Source: Bacteroidales bacterium
GTDB lineage: Bacteria > Bacteroidota > Bacteroidia > Bacteroidales > F082
Direction: 5' to 3'
Assembly: GCA_017394865.1 (NCBI GenBank)
Contig: JAFPWT010000001.1
Coordinates: 1 to 64,000, forward strand
DNA length: 64,000 bases
Shown here: positions 25,184-32,528 of the stretch, piece after piece
Layout: each line of letters opens with the position of its first letter
Numbering within the stretch: the stretch's first letter is position 1
The notes under the pieces: generated by a model
Seen by the model: the letters and a program-made list of their open reading frames with translations, nothing else
What the model was told of the DNA's origin: nothing
The model's database searches: none
Made by a program: the position numbers and the translations under genes

Positions 25184-25420
25184 GCCTCTTTTGTCTTGAT
25201 ACAAAAGAGGCGGAAAAAATCAAGGCCAAAACAATGGCCCACCGCACAGCCTCTCTAAGTGGGTGATTCTCAAGGCGGGGAGTGCCTTCGTTCCGAAGGC
25301 AAACGCTCCGCTAAAGCTCCGCGCCCCGCCCTGAGTCTCAACCCACTTAGTTCGGCTTTTGGGCAGGCCCTGCTCCTGTTTTGGCCATGGCCCGCGCACC
25401 CAGCCCGGGGCATTTTTGTT
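25184..25420. repeat. Large folded non-coding element
   Basis: Nested inverted repeats fill this gene-free stretch. There is a hairpin at 25184-25211 (11-bp stem GCCTCTTTTGT, loop CTTGAT). A long outer stem pairs 25255-25264 (CTAAGTGGGT) with 25341-25350 and continues inward with 25269-25280 against 25324-25335 (CTCAaGGCGGGG / CCCCGCCcTGAG). Inside it is a hairpin TGCCTTCG/CGAAGGCA at 25283-25301 and a direct repeat of GCTCCGC. GGCCAAAAC near 25225 and GTTTTGGCC near 25378 also form an inverted pair. Its GC content is well above the flanking intergenic DNA. It could be a dispersed Bacteroidota repeat, a MITE-like element or a structured RNA. Confidence 0.7.
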
Positions 25421-25460
25421 GTTTTTTTTGAATAAAAACCCTTGCGAATTGAAAAAATAA

Positions 25461-25484
25461 AAAAGACAGAGCACTCTGTCTTTT
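25461..25484 (-). terminator. Terminator of the ORF6N gene
   Basis: AAAAGACAGAG-CA-CTCTGTCTTTT, a perfect 11-bp stem with A/T-rich ends, overlapping the ORF6N stop codon. Confidence 0.75.
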
Positions 25485-26121
25485 ATTTTTTCACGAAGCC
25501 AATGCGCTGTCGCTCGGTGCGTGGTTTCGCTTGGAGTTCGGCCAAAACTTTACTGATGGCATCCAACTGCGCCTGAGTCATCTCGTTGATATCATTTTGG
25601 TCGGCGAGTATCTCTTCGAGTTCATTGCGTAAGGAGTTAACTTCATTCCTCAACTCCTCATCGTTATTGGGCAAAGGCTGCATTGCTAAATGCCTGATTG
25701 CCACGAATGCTCGCATTATGCTGATGTTCACCTGAATAGCCGTTGGCGATCGTAAAACACTGCTGAGCATAGCCACTCCAAGTTCTGTGAAGGCAAAAGG
25801 TAATGAACGTGACTTAGATGTCTGTTTTGCGGTCACAATTTGTGACCGCAAAACTATATCATCGTGATTTTCAATGAGATTTATGGTCGCATCTTGTGTC
25901 CCTAACAATGTATAGTTGTTGCTGATCAAATTCCATTCACCTTGAGTCAACTGAAACATAAAATCAGCTGGAAAACGTTCAATATTACGCTTAACCGCTT
26001 GGTTAAGGGCTTTGGTTTCTACACCATATAAAGAGGCCAGCTCGTAATCGAGCATGACACGCTGTTCGCGTATAATCAAAATTCGCTGTTGTATGGCTAC
26101 TTTGTTCATATTCGATATCAT
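25483..26121 (-). CDS. ORF6N-domain protein
   Basis: 212 residues. The ORF6N domain fills about 5-100 (IQQRILIIREQRVMLDYELA; LYGVETKALNQAVKRNIERFP; FTELGVAMLSSVLRS), followed by a coiled-coil-like acidic helix (about 160-195) and a basic end. ORF6N domains are DNA-binding modules spread by phages and mobile elements. An internal ATG at 26109 (MNKVAIQQ) is an alternative start. The gene lies in a more AT-rich accessory pocket with a fragment of a phage-type nuclease upstream (stop 86 bases away) and the folded element downstream. Confidence 0.85.
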   Translation of the reverse strand: MISNMNKVAIQQRILIIREQRVMLDYELASLYGVETKALNQAVKRNIERFPADFMFQLTQGEWNLISNNYTLLGTQDATINLIENHDDIVLRSQIVTAKQTSKSRSLPFAFTELGVAMLSSVLRSPTAIQVNISIMRAFVAIRHLAMQPLPNNDEELRNEVNSLRNELEEILADQNDINEMTQAQLDAISKVLAELQAKPRTERQRIGFVKK

Positions 26122-26173
26122 TAGGTTATTTAGCTACATTTCTATTGAAATTATATTTTTTTGAAATAATTCC

Positions 26174-26203
26174 TTGCGGAATGGGAAAATTGTTGTATAT
26201 TTG
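26174..26203 (+). promoter_or_regulatory. Strong promoter with no sense gene behind it
   Basis: TTGCGGAATG at 26174-26183 and TATATTTG at 26196-26203 with 19 bases between TTG and TAT match the best promoters in the window (tRNA-Lys, small RNA at 40.2 kb). Transcription would start near 26210 and run antisense through the gene at 26207-26482. A GGAGGC/GCCTCC hairpin lies at about 26221-26241. Confidence 0.6.
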
Positions 26204-26206
26204 CAG

Positions 26207-26482
26207 TCAAGAAACAGCATCGGAGGCGACAGCCCTGCCTCCAGAATTGCTATCAGGGGTTGCTAGGGTGGTAGCAGATGCTTTCTTTTGTGACTTGGGT
26301 CTGTTATTATCGAAAGATGTAACGACCCAATTCTCAATGTCACCCAACTCTTCACGGTGAAAAACGCCAAGCAAATCACCGTCCTCGTGGATAATTAGGA
26401 AATCGAAGGCTTCCTTTACCTTCCCTCTGAACTGATCGTAGATGTTCCCAAAATAACCAACACCTATTGGCTGAATATCCAT
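26207..26482 (-). CDS. Short protein resembling a truncated phage barnase/colicin-E5-like nuclease
   Basis: 91 residues. Residues 1-55 (MDIQPIGVGYFGNIYDQF; GKVKEAFDFLI; LLGVFHREELGDIENWV) resemble the conserved opening of phage and conjugative-element proteins annotated as barnase/colicin E5-type endoribonucleases, from memory of that family. The catalytic remainder is missing; the C-terminus is low-complexity (SATTLATPDSNSGG). It is therefore probably a decayed or minimal derivative. The promoter TATCTTTG is at 26553-26560. The ATG lies within one arm of a 12-bp inverted repeat. Confidence 0.4.
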   Translation of the reverse strand: MDIQPIGVGYFGNIYDQFRGKVKEAFDFLIIHEDGDLLGVFHREELGDIENWVVTSFDNNRPKSQKKASATTLATPDSNSGGRAVASDAVS

Positions 26483-26534
26483 GTTTTATCGTTTTTTAAG
26501 TTACCATAGCATTAGCTGCGATGATAAAACATGG
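26479..26534. repeat. 12-bp inverted repeat enclosing the start codon
   Basis: CCATGTTTTATC at 26479-26490 pairs exactly with GATAAAACATGG at 26523-26534. On the minus strand the second arm contains the ATG of the gene at 26482, so folding of the leader would hide the start site. Confidence 0.55.
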
Positions 26535-26552
26535 CTCAAACGTATCTCGCTG

Positions 26553-26560
26553 CAAAGATA
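26553..26560 (-). promoter_or_regulatory. -7 promoter box of the nuclease-like fragment
   Basis: TATCTTTG on the minus strand, about 70 bases before the ATG at 26482. Confidence 0.5.
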
Positions 26561-26607
26561 CATAATAAATCCGTTTTCTTCGGATTATTAATAAAATATA
26601 TTTTATT

Positions 26608-28122
26608 TTAACACTTTTCCCTCTTGCTGGCAATAAGCAAACCCAGGAAAGTCAACAGACCATTGACGATGAGAAGCTCGAAACCGAACTTGTAACCCCA
26701 GAACAAATCAGCAGAATAACGCTTCAAAAAGAAACATATGACGGGCGACGCCACCGCAATGAACGGCACCGCCTTGTCGTAGACCCTGCGGCGCTTCACA
26801 AACAGACCAAAGGTGTATAAACCCAACAATGGACCATAGGTCAAAGCGGCAATGTCGAAGACCATGTTGATCAACGAATCGTCATGGAATGGCTTGAATA
26901 TGATAATCACCAACAGGAACAACAGGGCAAACCCGACATGGATCAGCTTGCGGTATTTGGTGACCTGCTGCTCTGTGAAGCCTCGTTTCTCAAAATGCAA
27001 AAAGTCGTAACAGAACGTGGTGGTCAAAGCCGTCAACGTGCCATCAGCACTGGAATAACCCGCCGCCACCAAACCCAACACAAAGACCACCGCTGTGAAC
27101 GAACTGAGCGAGAAAGCTACCGAAGGAAAGATCTTGTCGGCCAACACCTTTTGTTCCCCATTCACCATCTCAATGGGCATGATACCCTTCTGCTGGGCAT
27201 AATAGATCAAAGCGGCACCCAGCGACAGAAACACGACGTTCACCACAATAAACAGCAGACTGGAGGTCATCACGTTCTTCTGCGCGTCACGGAGATTCTT
27301 GCACGTAAGGTTCTTCTGCATCATGTCCTGATCCAAACCCGTCATGGTGATGGTGATGAACGCACCGCTCAAGACCTGCTTCAACCAGAACTTGCTATGC
27401 GCCGGGTCGTTTTCGAAAACCAACGACCAAAAACCACGATTCGATGGATTCTCCTCGAGCATCCCCTCCGACGAGACCTTCAAGATGTCGGTAATACCCA
27501 TGCCAAGATTCCTGGTAATGAACACCACCGTCAGCACTGCTGCCAAAATCAAGAAGGTTGTTTGTAAGGTGTCAGTCCATACTACCGTCTTGATACCACC
27601 TTTAAAGGTGTATAGCAAGATGATTGCAATAAAAATCACCGCCGGAACCCAGAATGGGATTCCCCAATGCACAAAAACGAATTCATAGAGCACAAAGACC
27701 ACCAGATACATTCGCAGTGCCGAGCCCAGCAGCCTCGAGAGCAGGAAAAACGCCGCCCCCGTACGCTCGGAATGCACGCCGAAACGCTGCTCCAAATAGG
27801 AATAAATAGAGGTGAGATTGAGCTTATAGTATAACGGTAGCAACACCCAAGCGATGACGGCATAGCCGATCACATAGCCCAACACGATGCCGATGTAGGT
27901 GAACTTGTCGTTATAAACGCCACCCGGCACCGACATGAAGGTGACCCCCGACAACGAGGCGCCGATCATGCCATAGGCCACCACAAACCAAGGCGACTTA
28001 CGGTTGCCCTTGAAGAACGACTCGTTGTTCGACTTGCGCGAGGTGAAATGCGCGATGACGAACAGTAGCACGGTGTAGACCACAAAGACGGATAATATGA
28101 TGACAGGGTTTACGGTGCTCAT
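26608..28122 (-). CDS. Sodium:solute symporter (SSS family)
   Basis: 504 residues with about 13 membrane helices. Family features are FFKGNRKSPWFVVAYGMIGASLSGVTF near 36-62, GLDQDMMQKNLTCKN near 265, and the charged helix end ALTYGPLLGLYTFGLF. It is an inner-membrane Na+-coupled importer; the substrate cannot be read from sequence, and sugar, nucleoside or sialic-acid type are all possible. Its ATG overlaps the stop of the upstream phosphatase (ATGA at 28119-28122), so the two are cotranscribed. Confidence 0.9.
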   Translation of the reverse strand: MSTVNPVIILSVFVVYTVLLFVIAHFTSRKSNNESFFKGNRKSPWFVVAYGMIGASLSGVTFMSVPGGVYNDKFTYIGIVLGYVIGYAVIAWVLLPLYYKLNLTSIYSYLEQRFGVHSERTGAAFFLLSRLLGSALRMYLVVFVLYEFVFVHWGIPFWVPAVIFIAIILLYTFKGGIKTVVWTDTLQTTFLILAAVLTVVFITRNLGMGITDILKVSSEGMLEENPSNRGFWSLVFENDPAHSKFWLKQVLSGAFITITMTGLDQDMMQKNLTCKNLRDAQKNVMTSSLLFIVVNVVFLSLGAALIYYAQQKGIMPIEMVNGEQKVLADKIFPSVAFSLSSFTAVVFVLGLVAAGYSSADGTLTALTTTFCYDFLHFEKRGFTEQQVTKYRKLIHVGFALLFLLVIIIFKPFHDDSLINMVFDIAALTYGPLLGLYTFGLFVKRRRVYDKAVPFIAVASPVICFFLKRYSADLFWGYKFGFELLIVNGLLTFLGLLIASKREKC

Positions 28123-28661
28123 GATTTCAAAACGTTGGCAAAATCAATTAACGAGGGAAAACTGTCGTCGGCATCAGGATTGGCTTCGCCGATGAAGATG
28201 GTTTTGACGCCGGCGTTGCGGCCAAATTCAACGTCGACAGCTCCGTCACCGACCATGATGCATTTTTCCAAATCAATATCAGGGCAGATCTCGCAGGCCA
28301 TGAAAGCCATGTCAGGACGGGGCTTGCGGTAGTTATCAGGCTCCGAGGCCAGCTGGGGACACACCAAGATGCCATCGATGTTGCCGCCGTGAGCTTCAAT
28401 TTCAGCACACATCTGATCATGGATGGCGTCGACCTGCTCCATGGTCATCAGCCCCTTCCCTACACCCTGCTGGTTGGTGATCACAAAGATGTACCTGAAA
28501 CGCTTGGTGAGGGTTTGCAGAGCCTCCAGCACGCCAGGTAAAAACTCGAATTCGTCCCACGAAGTGACGTAACCGTCTACAATACGGCGGTTGATGACGC
28601 CATCGCGGTCAAGAAACAAAGTCCAGTCTCCTTTTATAATATGGTTCCAGTCGGGTTTCAT
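28119..28661 (-). CDS. HAD-IIIA phosphatase, GmhB-like
   Basis: 180 residues. HAD motif I LFLDRDGVIN has the nucleophile D18 and D20, motif II is VITNQQGVGKG, and motif III/IV is CIMVGDGAVDVEFGRNAG. CP..ASEPDNYRKPRPDM resembles the GmhB/histidinol-phosphatase segment that often carries zinc ligands. It probably dephosphorylates heptose 1,7-bisphosphate for LPS or a related sugar phosphate. It is upstream of and translationally coupled to the symporter, which fits uptake and use of a sugar less well than a chance pairing; the exact substrate is open. Confidence 0.75.
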   Translation of the reverse strand: MKPDWNHIIKGDWTLFLDRDGVINRRIVDGYVTSWDEFEFLPGVLEALQTLTKRFRYIFVITNQQGVGKGLMTMEQVDAIHDQMCAEIEAHGGNIDGILVCPQLASEPDNYRKPRPDMAFMACEICPDIDLEKCIMVGDGAVDVEFGRNAGVKTIFIGEANPDADDSFPSLIDFANVLKS

Positions 28662-28680
28662 CCGAAGAAAAAATTTTTAG

Positions 28681-28708
28681 CAAAAATATAAAAAAACAAC
28701 TATCTTTG
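28681..28708. promoter_or_regulatory. Divergent promoter pair: GmhB-like / ExoX-C-like genes
   Basis: TATTTTTG on the minus strand (28681-28688) faces the phosphatase-symporter operon. TATCTTTG on the plus strand (28701-28708) faces the gene at 28730 and shows that an in-frame ATG at 28706 is not used. Confidence 0.6.
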
Positions 28709-28729
28709 CCGCAAAATTACACAAGCATT

Positions 28730-29158
28730 ATGAAATTCTATGATCTTGATGACGTCTTCACTTTCGGAAAGTACGAGGGACAGACGATCGCTGAAGTTTT
28801 CGAGAAGGATCCAAAATACATCAAATATTGCGAAGAGAACATCGATGAGTTCTATGTCTCGCCTTCCTTGAAGCGCGACTTGAAGTCGCTGGGCCGTGCC
28901 GTCAGCGACTCCGCCTTGCTCGACATGGACTTCGACAAAATGAGCGACGACGAGATTGACGACTTCATGCAGCACATGGACGACGGCGACGAGTTCAGCG
29001 AGGAGAAACTCGAAGACGAGTTCGACTGGGACAATGCTGACATCCCCGACGACAGCCCCTTCGATGAGTTTGAAGACGAGTTCGATGAGAACGAATTCGA
29101 CGAATTCAACGATGAATTCGGCGATAGTTACGATGGCAACATCGATGACCTATATTGA
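28730..29158 (+). CDS. ExoX-C-like domain protein with very acidic tail
   Basis: 142 residues. Residues 1-55 (YDLDDVFTFGKYEGQTIAEVF; DPKYIKYCEENIDEFYVSP) match the small domain found at the C-terminus of exodeoxyribonuclease X and in DUF3820-type proteins. The remaining approximately 75 residues are dominated by Asp and Glu with a loose repeat (DEFDENEFDEFNDEFG). No catalytic exonuclease residues are present. A role in nucleic-acid binding competition (DNA mimicry) is possible but unproven. Convergent with the glycosyltransferase at 29163. Confidence 0.7.
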   Translation: MKFYDLDDVFTFGKYEGQTIAEVFEKDPKYIKYCEENIDEFYVSPSLKRDLKSLGRAVSDSALLDMDFDKMSDDEIDDFMQHMDDGDEFSEEKLEDEFDWDNADIPDDSPFDEFEDEFDENEFDEFNDEFGDSYDGNIDDLY

Positions 29159-29162
29159 GCCA

Positions 29163-30101
29163 CTAAATCTTTTCAGAGATTGAGTAAACTCTCTTTTCCC
29201 TTTGCGTCGAGGTGATCATCTCGGCGAGGAAGCCTGTGCAGAAGAGTTGTACGCCGACGATCATGGCCAAGATACCCAGATAGAATAAGGGACGGCTGGT
29301 CATGGGGACGTAGACGTGGCCGAAGTACTTGGTGCAGACCAGGTAAACGCTGATGATGAAACCAGCCAGGAACGACAACGAGCCCAGCACCCCAAAGAAA
29401 TGCATCGGCCGGTTGCTGAACTTCGAGATAAAGTTGATGGTGATCAAATCGAGATAGCCACGGACGAAACGGCTCAAACCAAACTTGCTCTTGCCATATT
29501 TGCGCTTCTGGTGGTGCACCACTTTTTCACCGATATTGGAAAAGCCATTCATCTTGGCGATGACGGGGATGTAACGGTGCATCTCACCATAGACCTGAAT
29601 GCTCTTTACCAGATCAAGGCGATAGGCCTTCAGCCCACAGTTGAAGTCGTGCAGTTTGATGCCCGACATGACGCGAGTCGTCCAGTTGAAGAACTTCGAA
29701 GGGATGTTCTTCATCACCGTCGAGTCGTAGCGTTTCTTCTTCCATCCGGAGACCAGGTCATAGCCATCCTCTTTGATCATGCGGTAGAGCTCGGGAATCT
29801 CGTCGGGGCTGTCCTGCAGGTCGGCGTCCATGGTAATCACCACGTCGCCCTGCACCACCTTAAAGCCTTCGTTCAAAGCCGGCGACTTGCCATAGTTTCT
29901 GCGGAAACGCAGTGCATGGATATTGGGGTTGTTCTGGGCGAGATCTTGGATGATCTTCCAGGAATTATCGGTGGAGCCATCGTCGACGAAGACGATTTCG
30001 TAGCTGAGGTTTTCTTTTTCCACGACACGACGAATCCAGGCTTCCAGCTCGGGCAGCGACTCGGCTTCGTTCAACAGTGGTATGACGATAGAGAGATCCA
30101 T
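29163..30101 (-). CDS. Family 2 glycosyltransferase, GtrB/DPM1-like
   Basis: 312 residues from the ATG at 30101. The GT-A domain at 1-215 begins MDLSIVIPLLNEAESLPEL, with FVDDGSTDNSW, the DxD motif TMDADLQD, and SGWKKKRYD. Two C-terminal membrane helices (about 235-300) anchor it. Such enzymes move a sugar to polyprenyl phosphate for envelope glycan or lipid modification. The open frame continues to 30131, but the TATCTTTG box at 30119-30126 places the start at 30101. Confidence 0.9.
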   Translation of the reverse strand: MDLSIVIPLLNEAESLPELEAWIRRVVEKENLSYEIVFVDDGSTDNSWKIIQDLAQNNPNIHALRFRRNYGKSPALNEGFKVVQGDVVITMDADLQDSPDEIPELYRMIKEDGYDLVSGWKKKRYDSTVMKNIPSKFFNWTTRVMSGIKLHDFNCGLKAYRLDLVKSIQVYGEMHRYIPVIAKMNGFSNIGEKVVHHQKRKYGKSKFGLSRFVRGYLDLITINFISKFSNRPMHFFGVLGSLSFLAGFIISVYLVCTKYFGHVYVPMTSRPLFYLGILAMIVGVQLFCTGFLAEMITSTQREKRVYSISEKI

Positions 30102-30118
30102 GCTTATGATTTTTTTTG

Positions 30119-30126
30119 CAAAGATA
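30119..30126 (-). promoter_or_regulatory. -7 promoter box of the GtrB-like gene
   Basis: TATCTTTG on the minus strand, just after the SRP RNA gene end and 18 bases before the ATG at 30101. Confidence 0.6.
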
Positions 30127-30135
30127 CACAAAAAA

Positions 30136-30232
30136 GGGTAAGCTACTTACATCGCACCGCTACAACCTCCTACCCTTGCTACCTTCCGGTCCTGGGGGAA
30201 TTCAGAGGGAGCTGGTCGTATAAGACTTACCC
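30136..30232 (-). ncRNA. ffs: Signal recognition particle RNA, small bacterial type
   Basis: On the minus strand a 97-base RNA is closed by GGGTAAG/CTTACCC. It carries the conserved SRP domain IV core (CCAGGACCGGAAGG followed by AGCAAGGGTAGG), the binding site for Ffh. A T-rich stretch follows the 3' end at about 30130-30135. Promoter elements TTG (30264-30266) and TACTTTTG (30237-30244) with 19 bases between them are ideally placed. It directs membrane-protein targeting with Ffh and FtsY. Confidence 0.93.
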
Positions 30233-30236
30233 GATG

Positions 30237-30266
30237 CAAAAGTACAAGTTTTTCTTGGATTGGCAA
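30237..30266 (-). promoter_or_regulatory. Promoter of the SRP RNA gene
   Basis: TTG at 30264-30266 and TACTTTTG at 30237-30244 on the minus strand, with a 19-base spacer. Confidence 0.75.
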
Positions 30267-30284
30267 GAAAAAACCGAAAATATT

Positions 30285-31694
30285 TTACTTGTGGCCGTAG
30301 CTCGACCCGTCGAAGCAATGCGTGCAGAGCTGCTCTTTGGGCAGGCCGATGGCGGTGACCACGCTTTCCAATGAGTTGAACTTTAGCGAGTCGACGCCCA
30401 TACGGTGACGGATCTCCTCCACCATGGCGTTGTATTCCTTGGAGTCGTGCTGGCAATAGCACTCGAGGTTCTTGGTGGAGTCGCCTTCGAGTTGTTCCAC
30501 TACGCGACGGGAAATGAGCTCCATCTCCGTCTTTGAGGCCGAGAAGTTGAGGAAGGGGCAGCCGTAGAGCAACGGCGGACAGCTGATGCGGACGTGCACC
30601 TCTTTGGCGCCGTAATCGTAGAGCATCTTCACGTTGTCGCGCAGTTGTGTGCCACGGACGATGCTGTCGTCGCAGAATGCCACCTTCTTGCCTTCGAGCA
30701 GGGCGCGGTTGGGGATGAGTTTCATCTTGGCCACATGCTCGCGTTGGCTCTGGTTGACCGGCATAAAACTCCTTGACCATGTCGGAGTATACTTCACAAC
30801 GCCACGCAGATAAGGGATCTTACGGACATTTGAATAGCCTAGTGCCATGCCGATGCCCGAGTCGGGGATGGCGGAGACGTAGTCGAGCTCGACGTGATCG
30901 TGTTTGCCCATCTCGCGGCCTTCGTTGTAGCGGGCTTCCTCAACATTGATGCCCTCGTAGTCGGAGGCGGGATAACCGTAGTAGATCCACAGGAAGCTGC
31001 AGATCTGGCTCTTCGGATTGGGTTGAAGCAATTGCTGGATGCCGTCAGGGGTCACCTTCACCACCTCGCCCGGTGCCACGTTGTAACAAGTAGTGTAGTC
31101 AAGGTTGATATAGCTATGGCTCTCCGAGGCCAGCGCATAGCCGTTCTCGTTTTTGCCGATGACGATGGGCGTACGTCCATAGAGGTCACGGGCCGCGATG
31201 ATGCCGTCCTTGGTGAGGATGAGCATCGAGCACGAGCCTTTGATCTTGTTGTAGACATTACGGATGCCATCCACGAAGTCCTCGCCTTGGGTGATGAGCA
31301 GTGCCACCAACTCTGTAGGGTTGGTGAAGCCCATGCTGAGCTCAGCAAAATGCTGTTTATTCTCGAGGCAATGGTCGACCAGCTCATCGATATTGTTGAT
31401 CTTGGCCACGGTGCTGATGGCAAACTGGCCAAGGTGCGAGTTAACGATGATAGGCTGTGCGTCGGTATCACTGATGACGCCGATGCCCAGATTGCCTTTG
31501 TACTTGTCAAGTTCGTCGCTGAACTTGGTGCGGAAATAGGTGTTTTCGATGTCGTGGATGGAACGGTGGAACAGCTCACCGTCGTGAGTCACCATACCAG
31601 CGCGTTTGGTTCCAAGATGTGAATGATAATCAATGCCGTAAAACAGATCCTTGACGCAGGATTGTTTCAGAACAGTGCCAAAAAAGCCTCCCAT
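30285..31694 (-). CDS. PurF-like amidophosphoribosyltransferase lacking the glutaminase cysteine
   Basis: 469 residues from the ATG at 31694. The protein starts MGGFFGTVLKQSC; PurF enzymes need Cys directly after Met as the N-terminal nucleophile, and here that position is Gly2. The rest of the class II amidotransferase fold is recognisable (HSHLGTKRAGM; LGIGVISDTDAQPIIVNSHLGQ; ARDLYGRTPIVIG). The phosphoribosyltransferase domain has the PRPP motif FCDDSIVRGTQLRDN. Cysteines near the end (ECYC; CTHC) resemble an iron-sulfur site. It may use free ammonia or have another role. The TAGTTTTG box at 31718-31725 fixes the start; the open frame runs further to 31967. Confidence 0.85.
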   Translation of the reverse strand: MGGFFGTVLKQSCVKDLFYGIDYHSHLGTKRAGMVTHDGELFHRSIHDIENTYFRTKFSDELDKYKGNLGIGVISDTDAQPIIVNSHLGQFAISTVAKINNIDELVDHCLENKQHFAELSMGFTNPTELVALLITQGEDFVDGIRNVYNKIKGSCSMLILTKDGIIAARDLYGRTPIVIGKNENGYALASESHSYINLDYTTCYNVAPGEVVKVTPDGIQQLLQPNPKSQICSFLWIYYGYPASDYEGINVEEARYNEGREMGKHDHVELDYVSAIPDSGIGMALGYSNVRKIPYLRGVVKYTPTWSRSFMPVNQSQREHVAKMKLIPNRALLEGKKVAFCDDSIVRGTQLRDNVKMLYDYGAKEVHVRISCPPLLYGCPFLNFSASKTEMELISRRVVEQLEGDSTKNLECYCQHDSKEYNAMVEEIRHRMGVDSLKFNSLESVVTAIGLPKEQLCTHCFDGSSYGHK

Positions 31695-31717
31695 ATTTAT
31701 AGTGAATTTCGAAAGCG

Positions 31718-31743
31718 CAAAACTAATAAAATTTGTAAATTTG
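31718..31743. promoter_or_regulatory. Divergent promoter pair: PurF-like / TsaC-type genes
   Basis: TAGTTTTG on the minus strand (31718-31725) and TAAATTTG on the plus strand (31736-31743), each about 17-24 bases from the chosen ATGs at 31694 and 31761. Confidence 0.6.
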
Positions 31744-31760
31744 CAGCCAAATTTTTTGAT

Positions 31761-32375
31761 ATGTTTTTGAAACTTTATCCAACCAATCCCAACCCTCGTT
31801 ACGTGAAGATGATTCTGGAGTGTCTGCACGACGGGGGCACCATCATCTTCCCTACCGACACGATCTATGGACTTGGTGGCGACATCCACAGTCCCAAGGC
31901 GTTTGAACGCATCTGCCAGATCAAGGGAATCAAGAAGGAGAAGGCCAATTTCTCGTTCATCTTCCATGACTTGAGCATGTTGAGCGAGTTCACGCGCCCC
32001 ATCACCAACGAGGTCTACAAGATGATGAAGCGCAACCTCCCGGGGCCGTTCACCTTTATATTAAATGCGAACAACAACATCCCGCGCATCTTCCAGAGCA
32101 AGAAGAAGACCATCGGCATCCGCATCCCCGACCAGCCCATCATCACCAATCTGGTGCAGGAGTTGGGCAATCCCATCATGACCACTTCCATCGTCGACGA
32201 GGAGGACGAGATGGGTGGATATCTCACTGACCCAGAGGAGATCAACGAGCGTTACAAGGACGTGGTGGACATCATCATCGATGGTGGTGCCGGCGAGCAT
32301 GTGGCGAGCACTGTGGTTGACTGCACTGAAGACGAGGTGTATATCGTCCGTCAGGGCAAAGGCGAGTTGGAATGA
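31761..32375 (+). CDS. L-threonylcarbamoyladenylate synthase, YrdC/Sua5 family
   Basis: 204 residues starting MFLKLYPTNPNPRYVKMI. The YrdC fold carries GGTIIFPTDTIYGLGGD, QIKGIKKEKANFSFI and PGPFTFIL for ATP and threonine/bicarbonate binding, then SIVDEEDE and a C-terminal VDCTEDEVYIVRQGKGELE. It makes the activated intermediate for the t6A37 modification of ANN-decoding tRNAs. It is the short type without a Sua5 domain. The next gene downstream is a tRNA for AAA/AAG codons, itself a t6A substrate class, but that gene has its own promoter. Confidence 0.9.
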   Translation: MFLKLYPTNPNPRYVKMILECLHDGGTIIFPTDTIYGLGGDIHSPKAFERICQIKGIKKEKANFSFIFHDLSMLSEFTRPITNEVYKMMKRNLPGPFTFILNANNNIPRIFQSKKKTIGIRIPDQPIITNLVQELGNPIMTTSIVDEEDEMGGYLTDPEEINERYKDVVDIIIDGGAGEHVASTVVDCTEDEVYIVRQGKGELE

Positions 32376-32400
32376 CGAGAAAGATTTTTTGAATTTTTTC

Positions 32401-32430
32401 TTGCGGAATGAAAAAAGTTTTGTACTTTTG
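32401..32430 (+). promoter_or_regulatory. Promoter of tRNA-Lys
   Basis: TTGCGGAATG at 32401-32410 and TACTTTTG at 32423-32430, with 19 bases between TTG and TAC. Confidence 0.75.
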
Positions 32431-32454
32431 CAGCCGCAAAACGCAAAACCGGTC

Positions 32455-32527
32455 GACTCGGTAGCTCAGCAGGTAGAGCACAACACTTTTAATGTTGGGG
32501 TCCTGGGTTCGAGCCCCAGCCGGGTCA
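32455..32527 (+). tRNA. tRNA-Lys, anticodon TTT
   Basis: Full cloverleaf of 73 bases. The acceptor stem is GACTCGG/CCGGGTC with discriminator A, the D-arm is GCTC..GAGC, the anticodon stem is CAACA/TGTTG with loop CTTTTAA (anticodon 32488-32490), and the T-arm is CTGGG-TTCGAGC-CCCAG. CCA is not encoded. Confidence 0.97.
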
Positions 32528-32528
32528 C

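Noticed and set aside
26145..26360. A 71-codon plus-strand ORF starting before the orphan promoter
   Set aside because: Its ATG lies upstream of the promoter box, the product shows no domain, and it is antisense to the nuclease-like fragment.
31695..31967. Upstream extension of the PurF-like protein that might supply a nucleophilic Cys
   Set aside because: It overlaps the divergent TsaC-type gene and its promoter, and does not provide a Met-Cys-Gly start.
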